Shown: positions 7,803-16,800, numbered from the stretch's first letter. The stretch: 53,277 bases of DNA from Candidatus Eiseniibacteriota bacterium (GCA_903844735.1 CAIMUX010000061.1:1-53277), one strand, 5' to 3'. The notes: generated by a model not told the origin, from the letters alone. Program-made: numbers and translations.

Positions 7803-9542
7803 TCACTTGGCTTCAGGCGGGTAGACCGAGATCTCCACGCGCCTGTTGAGGGCATGGTTGTTCGGGTCATCGGCGTTCGCGGGGCGGTCCCACGCCGCGC
7901 CCTCGACGATGAACTTGTTGGGATCAAAGCGATACTTGGTCACCAGCGCCTTCTTGACCGAAGCCGCGCGGTCCAGGGAGAGTTGCTTCACATCTTCGTA
8001 ACGCGGCCCCTTCCCCTTCATGGATGCGTCGGTAAACCCAACGACCGCGATGACCGCGCGTTCGTACTGACCGGCGAGCCGGGCCACCTTCTCCAGGGTG
8101 GTCTCCACGCTGGGGTCGTAGAGCGTGTTGGGCACGGGGCGGCCCAGCTCATTGTGCTCCGGCTCGTAAATGTTGGCGCTGTTCGGGTAGAAGTTGATGC
8201 GGATGGTTTGCGTGAGGATGGGCGCCTCGGCCTGAACTTTGGCGAAGGTCGTAGGCGCGAAGGACGACCGGTACTCATCGCGCTGCGTCTTGAAGGCCCC
8301 CTCCGCGTCGAGTTGCTTGAGGACCGAGAAGTCCATCACCTCGTCGAAGCGGACCGGGGTCCCGATGAGGTTCAGCTCCCGATAGACGAAGGTGACGTTT
8401 TTCCAGGTGCGCTCGAAGTTGGCGGGATCGTTTTGGTTCAAGAAGAAGGTCTTGTTTTCGGCGAAATTGGTGGAGTGCGCGTCGTTCTGCATGGAACGTA
8501 CGTCATCGACCGGTATGCCGTATCCCTCGGACATCCACTGAAACGCCTTCTCCTTGAAGCCGGGGTCGGTGAGCTGCCCCATCCCCTCGAAGATTCCCGC
8601 CACCAACCCCTTGACGATTTCCGGGTGGTCCTTGGCGAAATCGGCCCGCACGGCCCAGACATCGGCGATGAGCTTGTTCGCGTCGGAGGTGGTGGTCAGG
8701 ATGCGTGTGCCCGCGACCTTCTCGGGGATGTTATAGATGTCAGGCGCCCAGCTTACACAAGCGTCAATCCGCTTATCGGCGACAAAGGCCGCCGCGGCTT
8801 CGAAGGCGGTTGCGGTGTACTTGTGCGTCACCTCACCCGGCTGGAGCCCGGCCTGCAGCAGCAGGTTGTTGATGAAGTACTGAGAAGGGCTGTTCTGGGC
8901 GTAGACGACGATCTTGCCCTTCAGCTCCTGCACCGATCGGATGTTGCCCCGCACGACGATCCCGTCCCCGCCGTTGGACCAGTCGATCTGCTGGTAGATG
9001 CGCGGAGCTGTGCGCGAGTCCTTCATCAGGTCCGGAGCGAAGAGCGCCATCATGTCCAGGGTTCCCCAAAGAACATGGCTCTCGCCCGCGGCATAGGCAT
9101 CCCGGGCCACCACGGGGTCATCGATGAGCTTCAGGTTCATCTTGAACCCGTACTTCTTGTAGAAGATGCTCTCGGTGTTGGGCGCGAACCCGTGGTTTGC
9201 CGCCACAATCGGGAGCCACCCGATCCAGACGTTGATCGGAAAGTTCACCACCTTCTCGGTCGGATTCCATTTGTAGCCGCTCACCCCCTTTACGGCCGGC
9301 AGCTTCTCCGAGGGGAGGTAGGCGTACTCGTTGACGGTGGTGATCCCCTTAGTGTCCGGCGCCTCCACCTTCCCGACCTGGTTCTTGAACGCGTCTAAGT
9401 CGATCTTTCCCGGCGCACCCGCACCGCCGGGGAAGATCACCCCGCGGAAGTAGTAGCCCGCTCCGCCGATGAGACCCAGGACGACCAGAGTGATGACGAT
9501 CTTGCCCAGCGGCGTCATCCCGACTTTCTGCGTGTCTGCCAT
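7803..9542 (-). CDS. Membrane-anchored SsuA/NMT1-like substrate-binding protein fused to OmpA-like peptidoglycan-binding domain
   Basis: 579 aa. Residues 1-12 are cytoplasmic and 13-31 form an uncleaved-looking TM anchor (no signal-peptidase or lipobox motif). Residues about 80-420 are a NMT1/SsuA-type periplasmic binding fold: WIGWLPIVAANHG, the usual start of these domains, and ELKGKIVVYAQNSPSQYF. Residues 447-579 are an OmpA C-terminal domain with both peptidoglycan-binding residues (D505 in GFTD, R525 in LSLDRA) and the closing NRRVEI (566-571). It would therefore tether a solute-binding domain between the inner membrane and the cell wall. Stand-alone SsuA proteins are free or lipid-anchored, so this fusion is unusual. 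It sits 13 bp after the PspA-like gene and 9 bp before the permease. Substrate is unknown. Confidence 0.9.
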   Translation of the reverse strand: MADTQKVGMTPLGKIVITLVVLGLIGGAGYYFRGVIFPGGAGAPGKIDLDAFKNQVGKVEAPDTKGITTVNEYAYLPSEKLPAVKGVSGYKWNPTEKVVNFPINVWIGWLPIVAANHGFAPNTESIFYKKYGFKMNLKLIDDPVVARDAYAAGESHVLWGTLDMMALFAPDLMKDSRTAPRIYQQIDWSNGGDGIVVRGNIRSVQELKGKIVVYAQNSPSQYFINNLLLQAGLQPGEVTHKYTATAFEAAAAFVADKRIDACVSWAPDIYNIPEKVAGTRILTTTSDANKLIADVWAVRADFAKDHPEIVKGLVAGIFEGMGQLTDPGFKEKAFQWMSEGYGIPVDDVRSMQNDAHSTNFAENKTFFLNQNDPANFERTWKNVTFVYRELNLIGTPVRFDEVMDFSVLKQLDAEGAFKTQRDEYRSSFAPTTFAKVQAEAPILTQTIRINFYPNSANIYEPEHNELGRPVPNTLYDPSVETTLEKVARLAGQYERAVIAVVGFTDASMKGKGPRYEDVKQLSLDRAASVKKALVTKYRFDPNKFIVEGAAWDRPANADDPNNHALNRRVEISVYPPEAK

Positions 9543-9555
9543 GGCTTGTCTCCCT

Positions 9556-10383
9556 TCACTCGCTCTGCTTCGCCGCCGGTCCCATGTCCTTCTGGGGCGG
9601 CTTGACCTCGGTCGTGGCCTCGGCGGCCGGCCTGTCCCCGACTGGGGGCTTGCCCCCGACCGCGGGGGCGGCCGACGCGCCCTCTGTTGAGGCCGCGGCC
9701 GCCGGCATCTCCAGGCCGTAGGAAGCGGCGAACTCGACCAGCGCCTGGTCCGCCAGCGCCTGCTGCTCGGCCTCCATCAGTTCCACCTTGGAGGAATCGA
9801 TCGAAGTGGCGGCCACCCGGGCTCGCCCGGCCGCCTTGTCCCGGCGCTCGGTGAGATATTCCTCCACCCGGGCGACGGTGTCACCCGATCCGCCGATGGA
9901 GGAGATCATCCCCTGCGCCATCTCCTGAAGCTCGGCTTGAGCCTCCAGCATCTCGGTCTCCGTCAGCATCCGCTTCAGTTGCTCGATCTTCTCGTGGGCC
10001 TCTTTCACCGAAACGTCGCGGGCCTGGACGAGTTTCTTGAACGTCTCCTCTGCGGCCTGGAGCTGTGAGCGGTTCTCCTCGATCTGCTCCTTGACCGTCT
10101 TGAGCTGCAGAGCGTACTGGCCGGCCGCGGCGCGGTTTCCCACCTTGAGGTTGGCGGCCGCCTTGGCGGTCAGATCCCGCTCCTGCACTTCCTGGTTCTT
10201 GACCTGCCGCATCAGCCGCTCGCAGAACCCGGCGTGCGTGGCCAGGTTGTCGTTGAAGCGGGCGATCTGCTTGCGCAGGTTTTCCTTTTCGGCCTCGATG
10301 AGCGCCCGGGGATTCTGCTTCTCCAACCCGCTGACGAAGAGGCTCATAAAGCCCGATACGAGGTTCCTGATGCGAGCCCACAT
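9556..10383 (-). CDS. PspA/IM30 (phage-shock protein A, ESCRT-III superfamily)-like protein, first gene of operon
   Basis: 275 aa, nearly all helix. The N-terminal amphipathic segment MWARIRNLVSGFMSLFVSGL is typical of the membrane-binding helix 0 of PspA/Vipp1. A long coiled-coil hairpin follows (about 25-150; charged heptads around NLRKQIARFNDN and IEQLKRMLTETEMLE), with further helices to about 225 and a Pro/Ala/Lys-rich tail unlike E. coli PspA. The family polymerises on stressed inner membranes and belongs to the ESCRT-III superfamily. I start at the ATG at 10383 (GGGAGGGATGG upstream); the same frame stays open upstream but only across unrelated DNA. It probably leads the operon of six genes down to 3263. 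Confidence 0.88.
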   Translation of the reverse strand: MWARIRNLVSGFMSLFVSGLEKQNPRALIEAEKENLRKQIARFNDNLATHAGFCERLMRQVKNQEVQERDLTAKAAANLKVGNRAAAGQYALQLKTVKEQIEENRSQLQAAEETFKKLVQARDVSVKEAHEKIEQLKRMLTETEMLEAQAELQEMAQGMISSIGGSGDTVARVEEYLTERRDKAAGRARVAATSIDSSKVELMEAEQQALADQALVEFAASYGLEMPAAAASTEGASAAPAVGGKPPVGDRPAAEATTEVKPPQKDMGPAAKQSE

Positions 10384-10439
10384 GGTTCCATCCCTCCCGC
10401 GAGGCCCGGCGGGGGCCGGCGCGTGGCCATCCTTGAACG

Positions 10440-10482
10440 CTTCCTGGGGGCGCATGATAGCACCGGGGCGGCGGGGGGGGAA
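10440..10482 (-). promoter_or_regulatory. Candidate promoter of the PspA/ABC/AAA+ operon with poly-G tract
   Basis: Reading leftward, a TATCAT -10 element lies at 10459-10454, about 70 nt before the ATG. The -35 region is poorly conserved because it falls in a run of cytosines on this strand (eight consecutive G on the + strand, 10473-10480). No sigma-54 TGGCAC-N5-TTGC element, as in E. coli psp, is visible. Support is from motif spacing only. Confidence 0.3.
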
Positions 10483-10562
10483 GTGGGGAGAGCTGGGGCA
10501 GCGGCAAGTCCGCGAAGACCACACCCCGAGACGGGATGGACTGGCGGTGGCGTTCATGGCTC

Positions 10563-10865
10563 CTAGGGCGCCCGAGACGCCGATGGACTCAGGAACCGCT
10601 CCAGTCTCCTCCGGAGTTTCCCGGGGTCCCGGGTTTCGCACTCCCAGACAGTGAGCACGCTCCAACCCTCGCGACGGAGGCAGCGCACGACACGGATGTC
10701 GCGGGCGGCGTTTGTCTGACGCTTGGTGCGCCAGAATTCCGCGTTGGTCTTGGGCTCCACGCGTCCAAACCTGCAATGGTGTTGGTGCCAGAAGCAACCG
10801 TGGACGAATATCAGCTTCCCACGGCCAGGAAATACCAGATCTGGCCGGCCGTCGATGTCCTTTGC
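10563..10865 (-). pseudogene. vsr: 5'-truncated Vsr-type very short patch repair endonuclease
   Basis: The frame encodes the C-terminal two thirds of a Vsr nuclease: GRPDLVFPGRGKLIFVHGCFWHQHHC, then EFWRTKRQTNAARD, then LRREGWSVLTVWECE. These are the catalytic core and zinc-site residues of this family, which nicks T:G mismatches at sites methylated by a cognate C5 methyltransferase. The normal N-terminus (about 40-50 residues with the RxKDTxPE motif) is missing. In frame there is a TAG at 10872-10874, and an ATG at 10871 precedes the core by only 7 codons. No methyltransferase is nearby. The upstream side abuts an AIPR fragment on the opposite strand, so a rearrangement probably removed the 5' end. 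Confidence 0.75.
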
Positions 10866-11180
10866 GTCCATCTACTTCACCAAGAAGAAGAGCCCAGAGG
10901 TGGACCTCCGACGCGTGCGCGTGCCAGCCAAGGTCATCGTTCTGCGGTCGCAAGATCCAGCGGATGAGGAAGCCCTGATCTCCGACACTTCCCGGTACGC
11001 CAACAGCCAGAACGCCGTCAGGCAGTCTGACCTCTCGGCGAACAAGCCCTTCCATGTCGAATTGGAGAAACTCGCCCTGACTACATACTGCCCGGACGGC
11101 GTCGGTCGGTGGTTTTACGAGAGGGCGGCGGGAAGCTACAACACGATGTTGGCTAGGGAGGAAGCGACTCCGGCTCACGT
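10862..11180 (+). pseudogene. Internal fragment of an AIPR (abortive infection phage resistance) protein
   Basis: The + frame reads RVRVPAKVIVL, SRYANSQNAVRQSDLSANKP, FHVELEKLA, then YCPDGVGRWFYERAAGSYNTML. This matches the core of AIPR-family (PF10592-type) proteins, in which a SRYxNSQN motif and WFYERxxGxY box are the hallmarks. Neither N-terminal nor C-terminal parts are present: similarity begins at the Vsr junction near 10862 and stops near 11180 after MLAREEATPA. There is no credible start codon or RBS. AIPR, Vsr, a DNA C5-methyltransferase, MutL-like and Z1 proteins are known to travel together in a class of restriction-modification loci, so this and the Vsr piece are probably scars of one such locus. 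Confidence 0.7.
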
Positions 11181-11882
11181 TTCGGAACCAGCTACAAACG
11201 TGGGCCAGGGAAGTGCATGCCGTGCTCCATCGCACCTCGAACGGCCGGATGATCGCTCAGTAACAAGAAACCCGACTTCAGCCGCGGCACCCCGGCGGTT
11301 CGGGGCAAGAACGTGAAGATCCGTCGTGTTCCCCCTCGGGTCTGGTCCGTTCCTGACGAGGGCAGTCGTGCACCCCAGCGGTCAGCACCTGTCCCGGGCG
11401 AGAGCAGTCGTGCTTCGGCTCGGTCAGCATCGAGCCATGCCGCTGGAAACGGTGCCTGAGACGCGGACAGCATCATGACGGGGAAGCCGCAACCGTGCAT
11501 ACGGGGGGCACGATGGCGAAATCCCGAAAGATGTCCAGCGGAGGTCTGGGAGGGCTCTGTACCGACCGTGTGCAGCGTTGCTCCCGGCCGGGACAGACTG
11601 CGACCCGACCCTATGCACGAGTGATTTTCACATTCTTGGAGCGTGCCGGGGCAGGTACACGAGAAGACTCGGCTTTCTGTCGTCCGCGCTGACGGCCCGC
11701 CCGGCCTCTTCCTACGGGGATGGGGAGCCCCCGGGGGGGCAGCGGGTGGTCCGGCCTCCCGCGCGATGGCTTCCGAAACGCCGCGGCCGATCCGCCGTTC
11801 CGGACGACCGTATCCGGGAGCGCCCCATGGGGCGGAGGCGCGGTCACCGCCGGGCGGCGGCCGCCAGGGCGCCCGCTCCGGA
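11181..11882. other. Gene-free region with a candidate small inverted-repeat element and a 42-bp tandem duplication
   Basis: No frame looks protein-coding. Imperfect inverted repeats (19 of 23 positions) occur at about 11310-11332 and, reversed, 11617-11639; both begin CAAGAAYGTGAARATC when read inward. Within the enclosed segment a 42-bp period duplication covers about 11355-11438 (shared core GCAGTCGTGC...CGGTCAGCA). A perfect 14-bp palindrome CGCCCCATGGGGCG lies at about 11823-11836, close to the hipA stop. This may be a degraded MITE or IS scar. Confidence 0.35.
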
Positions 11883-13112
11883 TCACCCCAATCGAGGCAG
11901 ACGCCTGGCGATCTCCCGAATGGTTCCCGCGGAAACACCCGCCCGGGTTGCGTTGCGTTTCCACTCCGCGACGGCGGCTTGCACCTCCTCGATGATGCGG
12001 TCCGCGTCCCGCCCTGCAATGTCGGCTTGCCCGGCCAACTGACGGATGTGCGGCCGGCCCGGGGCGCGCCCCTCACCGGCCAGGGTCATGGAGTGCTCGC
12101 CACCAGGTCCCGGGGCGTACAGCAGGTCATAAGCGGGCGACAGCGACCAGTCGCCGGTGGCGTCGTCGAGGAGGAAGGCGAAGTTCTTCACATGATCGTC
12201 ACGGTTGTAGGCCATCACGTTGAAGACCATGCGGCGGAAGGCCCGTAAGACATCCTGATGATTCCGCGTCAGGAGCGAGGTGGCCTTGAGTAGATCCGCG
12301 TAGTCGGCTGAGGGAATGCGGAAATCGGCGTGAATCAGATTGCCGAAGGTGTGGATGTGAAAACGCCGGTTCCCCTGACGGTCAAATCGCCTGACGCCGA
12401 AGAATCGCTTGCCCGCCGGGGTCTCAAACAACCTCGTGGGGGGCATGTCAATGCCGGCCGCGGAAGCCATCAACGAGTAGGCATACTCGATGGCGCCGAC
12501 ATCGGAAGGATCGGACGTGGCTGGGAACTTGACGATCCAGTGCTCGAACCCGTCGGGCAGGTCGTCTTCGCCCGAAACGATGACGTCGGCGGCAGCGTTG
12601 TAGCCCACCAGCACCTTCGGCCGAGCACCGCCGGGAGAGCCGCCGGCACGCAGGAGTTGAGGCAGCGCATCCTTGGCCGTGCCGGCAAGAACCTGCTGAG
12701 ACTGACGGGCGAGGTTGTGTAGGTCAAACACGCTCTCATCGAGCTGCTCTCTCTCGGCCGGGGGGTGATATGTGAGCGCACCCATCGTCTGCGTGCCGAG
12801 CCAGGCGAGTCGACCCAGCGAGCTGACCTCGGCCACGTTCAGGTCGAGCGATCGGAAGTGACCGTCCATCAGCAACCGGCCCCAACCATCGGGCAACGAG
12901 TCGTCGAACACGCCCGGCAGGGGACCGAATTCGCGATCGCGGTGCTCGAACAGTCCGGGCTCGAACGGCAGGCGGAAGGGCGACAGATTCAGGCCCGTGG
13001 ACAGAAATCCAGGGTCATACTCGAAATACACCCGACTACGATCCTCGGCCAGCGTGCCGCCAGGCAGCCAGTCGCCGGGACCTCGCGTGAACCGGACCTC
13101 CAGCTTCTTCAG
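11883..13112 (-). CDS. hipA: HipA-type toxin Ser/Thr kinase
   Basis: About 409 aa. The N-terminal HipA_N-like domain includes LPDGWGRLLMD. The kinase-like C-domain includes the loop GGARPK, a conserved lysine in HWIVKFP, the catalytic segment NRDDHVKNFAF (about 303-313) and the metal-binding aspartate in LSPAYDLLYAPG (about D329). HipA kinases phosphorylate translation-related targets such as glutamyl-tRNA synthetase to cause persistence. The start is odd: the frame is open to 13151 with no ATG/GTG/TTG before the GTG at 13031, which would cut off about 27 family-like residues (KKLEVRFTRGPG...). A CTG at 13112 overlaps the antitoxin stop as CTGA and would restore a normal N-terminus, so I use it. 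A pipeline may call 13031 instead. Confidence 0.88.
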   Translation of the reverse strand: MKKLEVRFTRGPGDWLPGGTLAEDRSRVYFEYDPGFLSTGLNLSPFRLPFEPGLFEHRDREFGPLPGVFDDSLPDGWGRLLMDGHFRSLDLNVAEVSSLGRLAWLGTQTMGALTYHPPAEREQLDESVFDLHNLARQSQQVLAGTAKDALPQLLRAGGSPGGARPKVLVGYNAAADVIVSGEDDLPDGFEHWIVKFPATSDPSDVGAIEYAYSLMASAAGIDMPPTRLFETPAGKRFFGVRRFDRQGNRRFHIHTFGNLIHADFRIPSADYADLLKATSLLTRNHQDVLRAFRRMVFNVMAYNRDDHVKNFAFLLDDATGDWSLSPAYDLLYAPGPGGEHSMTLAGEGRAPGRPHIRQLAGQADIAGRDADRIIEEVQAAVAEWKRNATRAGVSAGTIREIARRLPRLG

Positions 13113-13420
13113 ATGCGGCCTCGTTTCCGACTTGGAGTCGCGGCCTGCCGCTCAAGGTGCTCGATGCTCTGGGCCTGCGGAGGATGGAACGGTTTGTTGA
13201 ATTCCTCCAGCCGGGACAGGGCATGAGCCACCTTGAGGACGAGGTCCAGCGATGCCATGCCTGTGGTCTCGAACCGCTTGAGTGACGCCGGGGAGATGCC
13301 TGCCCGCCCGGCCAGGGTGTCCCGCGTCCAGCCTTTCAGCAAACGCAGGGCCTTGGCGCGATCGGCCAGGGATTTGCCCACTTCAGTGGGGCTCAGCAGG
13401 GTCAGCAGCGGGGTGTCCAT
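13109..13420 (-). CDS. hipB: HipB-type antitoxin, XRE-family DNA-binding protein
   Basis: 103 aa with a Cro/C1-type helix-turn-helix in residues about 15-70 (KSLADRAKALRLLKGWTRDTLAGRAGISPASLKRFE). It is followed by a short basic tail (PSRKRGR). It precedes the hipA kinase with an overlapping stop/start, the normal order for these modules. By family knowledge it binds the operator upstream of the operon, alone or with HipA, and neutralises the toxin. The ATG at 13420 lies just beyond an AT-rich promoter region. Confidence 0.88.
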   Translation of the reverse strand: MDTPLLTLLSPTEVGKSLADRAKALRLLKGWTRDTLAGRAGISPASLKRFETTGMASLDLVLKVAHALSRLEEFNKPFHPPQAQSIEHLERQAATPSRKRGRI

Positions 13421-13436
13421 GGTGGGATCTTAGCTG

Positions 13437-13510
13437 GAGATTCCCATGAGGTCAATATCTTGTCCATAACATTCAAATTGACACCACATAGAGTAACATA
13501 GTGACCATTG
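13437..13510. promoter_or_regulatory. AT-rich divergent promoter/operator region of hipBA
   Basis: This is one of the few AT-rich stretches in the window. Leftward, TGTCAA (13483-13478) and GATATT (13459-13454) are 18 nt apart and could drive hipBA. The same hexamer read rightward is a consensus -35 TTGACA, but no good -10 follows. ACATAG is repeated 10 bp apart at about 13486-13502, a plausible HipB contact. The rest of the 397-bp gap to the kinase gene (13511-13817) shows no gene. Confidence 0.35.
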
Positions 13511-13817
13511 TCATGGCACACGTGGTGTCCGAAAACTCAGCCGTGCTGGCGAATCGCCCAGCCGGCGAACGTCGCGAGGAGCAACTGGAGATGGATTGCT
13601 TCTACCATAGATCGGGCTCCGGCGCGCCCCGCACGGAATCCTGGACCGCTCAGCGGGTGGAGCGAAAGGCGTTGCGTTTCGCGGAATGACCGTCGAACAT
13701 CGGGCCGAGATGCAAGTGTAGATCCTTCCCGGTTGGCGCCCCCTGTGATCGCGCTGGTAGCAACGGCACCAGTCGCTCCGGCCGTCGGAAACACGGAGCG
13801 CCCGGAGGTGCGGCATC

Positions 13818-16800
13818 ATGAGATGGGTGATCAGGCACCGGTTCTGGCTCGCGGTCCTCCTTCCGGTGCTCTCCTCACATTTCTGCCCGACGTCGTGGCC
13901 TGCGGTCGAGGAGGTACCGTACGGCGCGGTCGCAGCCATCAGGACCGCAGACCTGGGAACCCCAGCCGCCGGGACCGCGGCCAACGGCGCCGAAGCCATC
14001 CATGCCGCCGACGTCCTGATCTTGAATTCCTATCACCCGGGCTATCCCTGGAGCGACGGCGAACAGAAAGGAATCCTGGAGGTCTTCGCGAAAGCGGATG
14101 AAGCCGCCGAGCCTTCGATCGAGTACCTGGACTGCAAACGCTTCCCCGAAACCGAAAAGGCCGCGTGGCTGCACAGCTACCTTCGCACCAAGTACGCGGC
14201 CCGGCGGTTCAAGCTGCTCATCCTCATGGACAACCCGGCCCTGAGTGTCGGGCTCGCCGTCCGCGACGAGATCTTTCCCGGCGCTGCCGTCGTGTTCTGC
14301 GGCGTGAACGGCTACAGACCGGAATTGCTGGCCGGGCGGCCCCGCGTGACCGGCGTCACCGAAATGCTGGACGCGGCCACCACGGTCGACGTGGCCCTGC
14401 GCCTCCACCCGCGGGTCCGGGAGGTCGTAGCCGTGAGTGACTCCACGGTGACGGGTCTGGCGACGCGCCGGGAGTTGGAAGACGTGCTGCCGCGGTTTGC
14501 CGGACGGGCATCGTTCCGCTTCACGGCGAATCTGCCGATCGAGGCGCTGGCCAGACAACTGGCGGCGCTCCCGCCCGACCGGCTGGTCGTACTCCTGTCC
14601 TACGCCACCGACCGCAATGGCGTCGTGTTCAGCCACGCGGCTTCGACCCGCCTCCTGTGTGCGTCCTGCCCGGTCCCGGTCTACGCGGTCCACGAGTTGC
14701 GTCTGGGATATGGCATCGTCGGCGGCAGCCTGCTGGACGGCCGCCTGCACGGCGCCAGAGCCGCGGAAATGGCCCTGCGCATCCTGCGCGGAGAGGATGT
14801 CGCCCGGATTCCGGTCGAGCTTAACAGCACCTCGAGGCTCATGTTCGACCACCGGCAACTGGTCCGGTTCGGCATTCCGCGTTCCGGCGTGGGGGCGGGC
14901 AGCATCGTCATCAACCAACCGGAGGGCCTCTACCACACGCACCGGAATCTGATCCTCGGCGTGGCGATGGCCCTGGTCGTCCTGACTATCGCCACGCTCG
15001 TCCTCGTCGGCAACATCCTCCGCCGTCGCATGGTGGAACGGGCGCTTCGGGAGGGCGAAGAGCGTTACCGCGCCCTCTTCCAGAGCAGCGCTGACGCGCT
15101 TTTCGTCCTCGATGCCGACGGGCGAATCCGAGACGCGAACGATGTGGTCGTCCAGCGGTACGGTTACAGCCGCGCTGAGCTGCTTGACGTGTTGGTTCCC
15201 GACCTGTCCGTTCTGTCGATGCAGGCCGGCGTGCCGGACCGGCTTCGCCAGGCGCTGCAGCGCGCCATTCAGTTCGAGTCGATCCACCGCCGGAAAGACG
15301 GGACCGAGTTCCCGGTGGAGGTTTCGGCGCGACCGATCACTCTCGGGGGCAGACCATTCGCCTTCAGCACTGCCCGCGATGTGACCAAACGCAAAGAAGC
15401 GGAAGCTGTATTGCGCGATCTCACCCTCCGCCAGGAGGCGATCCTGGCCTCGGTACCGGACATCATCGCCCAGACCGATGCCCGGAAGGTCTACACCTGG
15501 CTGAATCCGGCCGGGCTGCACTTTCTCGGAGAGGACGCCATCGGCAAAGAAGCGTCGTTCTACTTCGACGGGGAACAAGATACCTACCAGATCGTCCAAC
15601 CGCTCTTTCGCGGCGACGAGGACGTGATCTACGTCGAAAGCTGGCAGCGACGGCAGGATGGGGAACGGAGACTCCTGGCCTGGTGGTGCCGGGTCACGAA
15701 GGACGAACACGGAAACGTCACCGGGGCGCTCTCCACGGGACGGGACATCACGGCCCTCAAGCTCGTCGAAAGGGAGCTTCGCGAGCGAGGCGAGGAATTG
15801 GCGCGGGCGAACGAGGCGCTGCGCCTGTCAGTGCAGGCGGGGAACGTCGGGCTCTGGGACTGGGACCTCCAGACCAACCAGGTCCGCTATTCGCCGGAGT
15901 GGAAGCGGCAGATCGGCTACGAGGACCACGAAATCGGCAACGACTTGCGGGAGTGGGAGCACCGGGTGCATCCGGATGACCTGGAAGACACGCTGGCGAG
16001 GATCCGCGCGTATCGGGAGAACCCCGGGCCTGGCTACGAGGTGGAATTCCGCTTCCGGCACCGGAACGGCTCGTACCTCTGGATCCTGACCCGGGGATCG
16101 GCCGTCTGTGACGAAGACGGCAGGCCGGTCCGGCTGCTTGGTTCACACGTCGACATCACCGAGCGCAAGCAGGCAGAGGCGGAACGCGAGCGCCTTCTAC
16201 GGAAACTCGAGAGCAAGAACCACGAGCTGGAAAGCGTTCTCTACGCCGCCTCCCACGACCTGCGCGCGCCGCTCGTAAACATCCAGGGATTCTCCAAGGA
16301 AATCGAGAACACCTGGCGTGAAACCGAGTCGCCCGAACGCGAGGACGCGCTCGACTCGGCCATGCACTATATCCGCAGCAGCGTCCGCAAGATGGACGCG
16401 CTGATCGAAGGGATGCTCAAGGTGTCGCGCACCGGGCGGACCCCGCTTCACCTCGAACCGCTGGACGTGGCCAGGATTCTGGAGGACGTCACCGCCTCTC
16501 TCTTCTATCAGATCCAGTCGGCGGCCGCAGAAGTGACGATCGAGCCGCTTCCTGACTGCCTCGGTGATGCCAATCAGATCAACCAGGCTTTCACGAACCT
16601 CGTGGACAACGCGCTGAAGTACCGCGACCCTGGGCGGCCGCTTCGCATCACCGTGAGTGGAAAGGCAAAGGACCGGGAGGTCACCTACTGCGTGGAAGAC
16701 AACGGTAGCGGGATCCCGCCGAAGGAGCAACCGCGCATCTGGGAACTCTTTCATCGCCTCGACCCTCACGGAGACGTGGAGGGCGAGGGCGTCGGGCTCA

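Noticed and set aside
6852-9398. 848-codon open frame on the + strand opposite the ABC operon
   Set aside because: It lies entirely antisense to three genes with clear family motifs; long antisense frames are expected at this GC content, and its composition is Arg/Gly/Asp-rich without a family.
10384-10562. Sigma-54 promoter as in E. coli psp
   Set aside because: No GG-N10-GC element of the TGGCAC/TTGC type is present upstream of the PspA-like gene.
10384-11235. Upstream extension of the PspA-like frame across the Vsr region
   Set aside because: The frame remains open by chance, but PspA similarity and a good RBS begin at 10383, and the extension overlaps Vsr in another frame.
11823-11836. 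CGCCCCATGGGGCG palindrome as a hipA terminator
   Set aside because: It has no loop and no U-tract, and could equally be a chance palindrome in GC-rich DNA.
13875-15710. 611-codon minus-strand frame opposite the histidine kinase
   Set aside because: It is antisense to a gene with complete PAS and signal-peptide regions and shows no start signal or domain.
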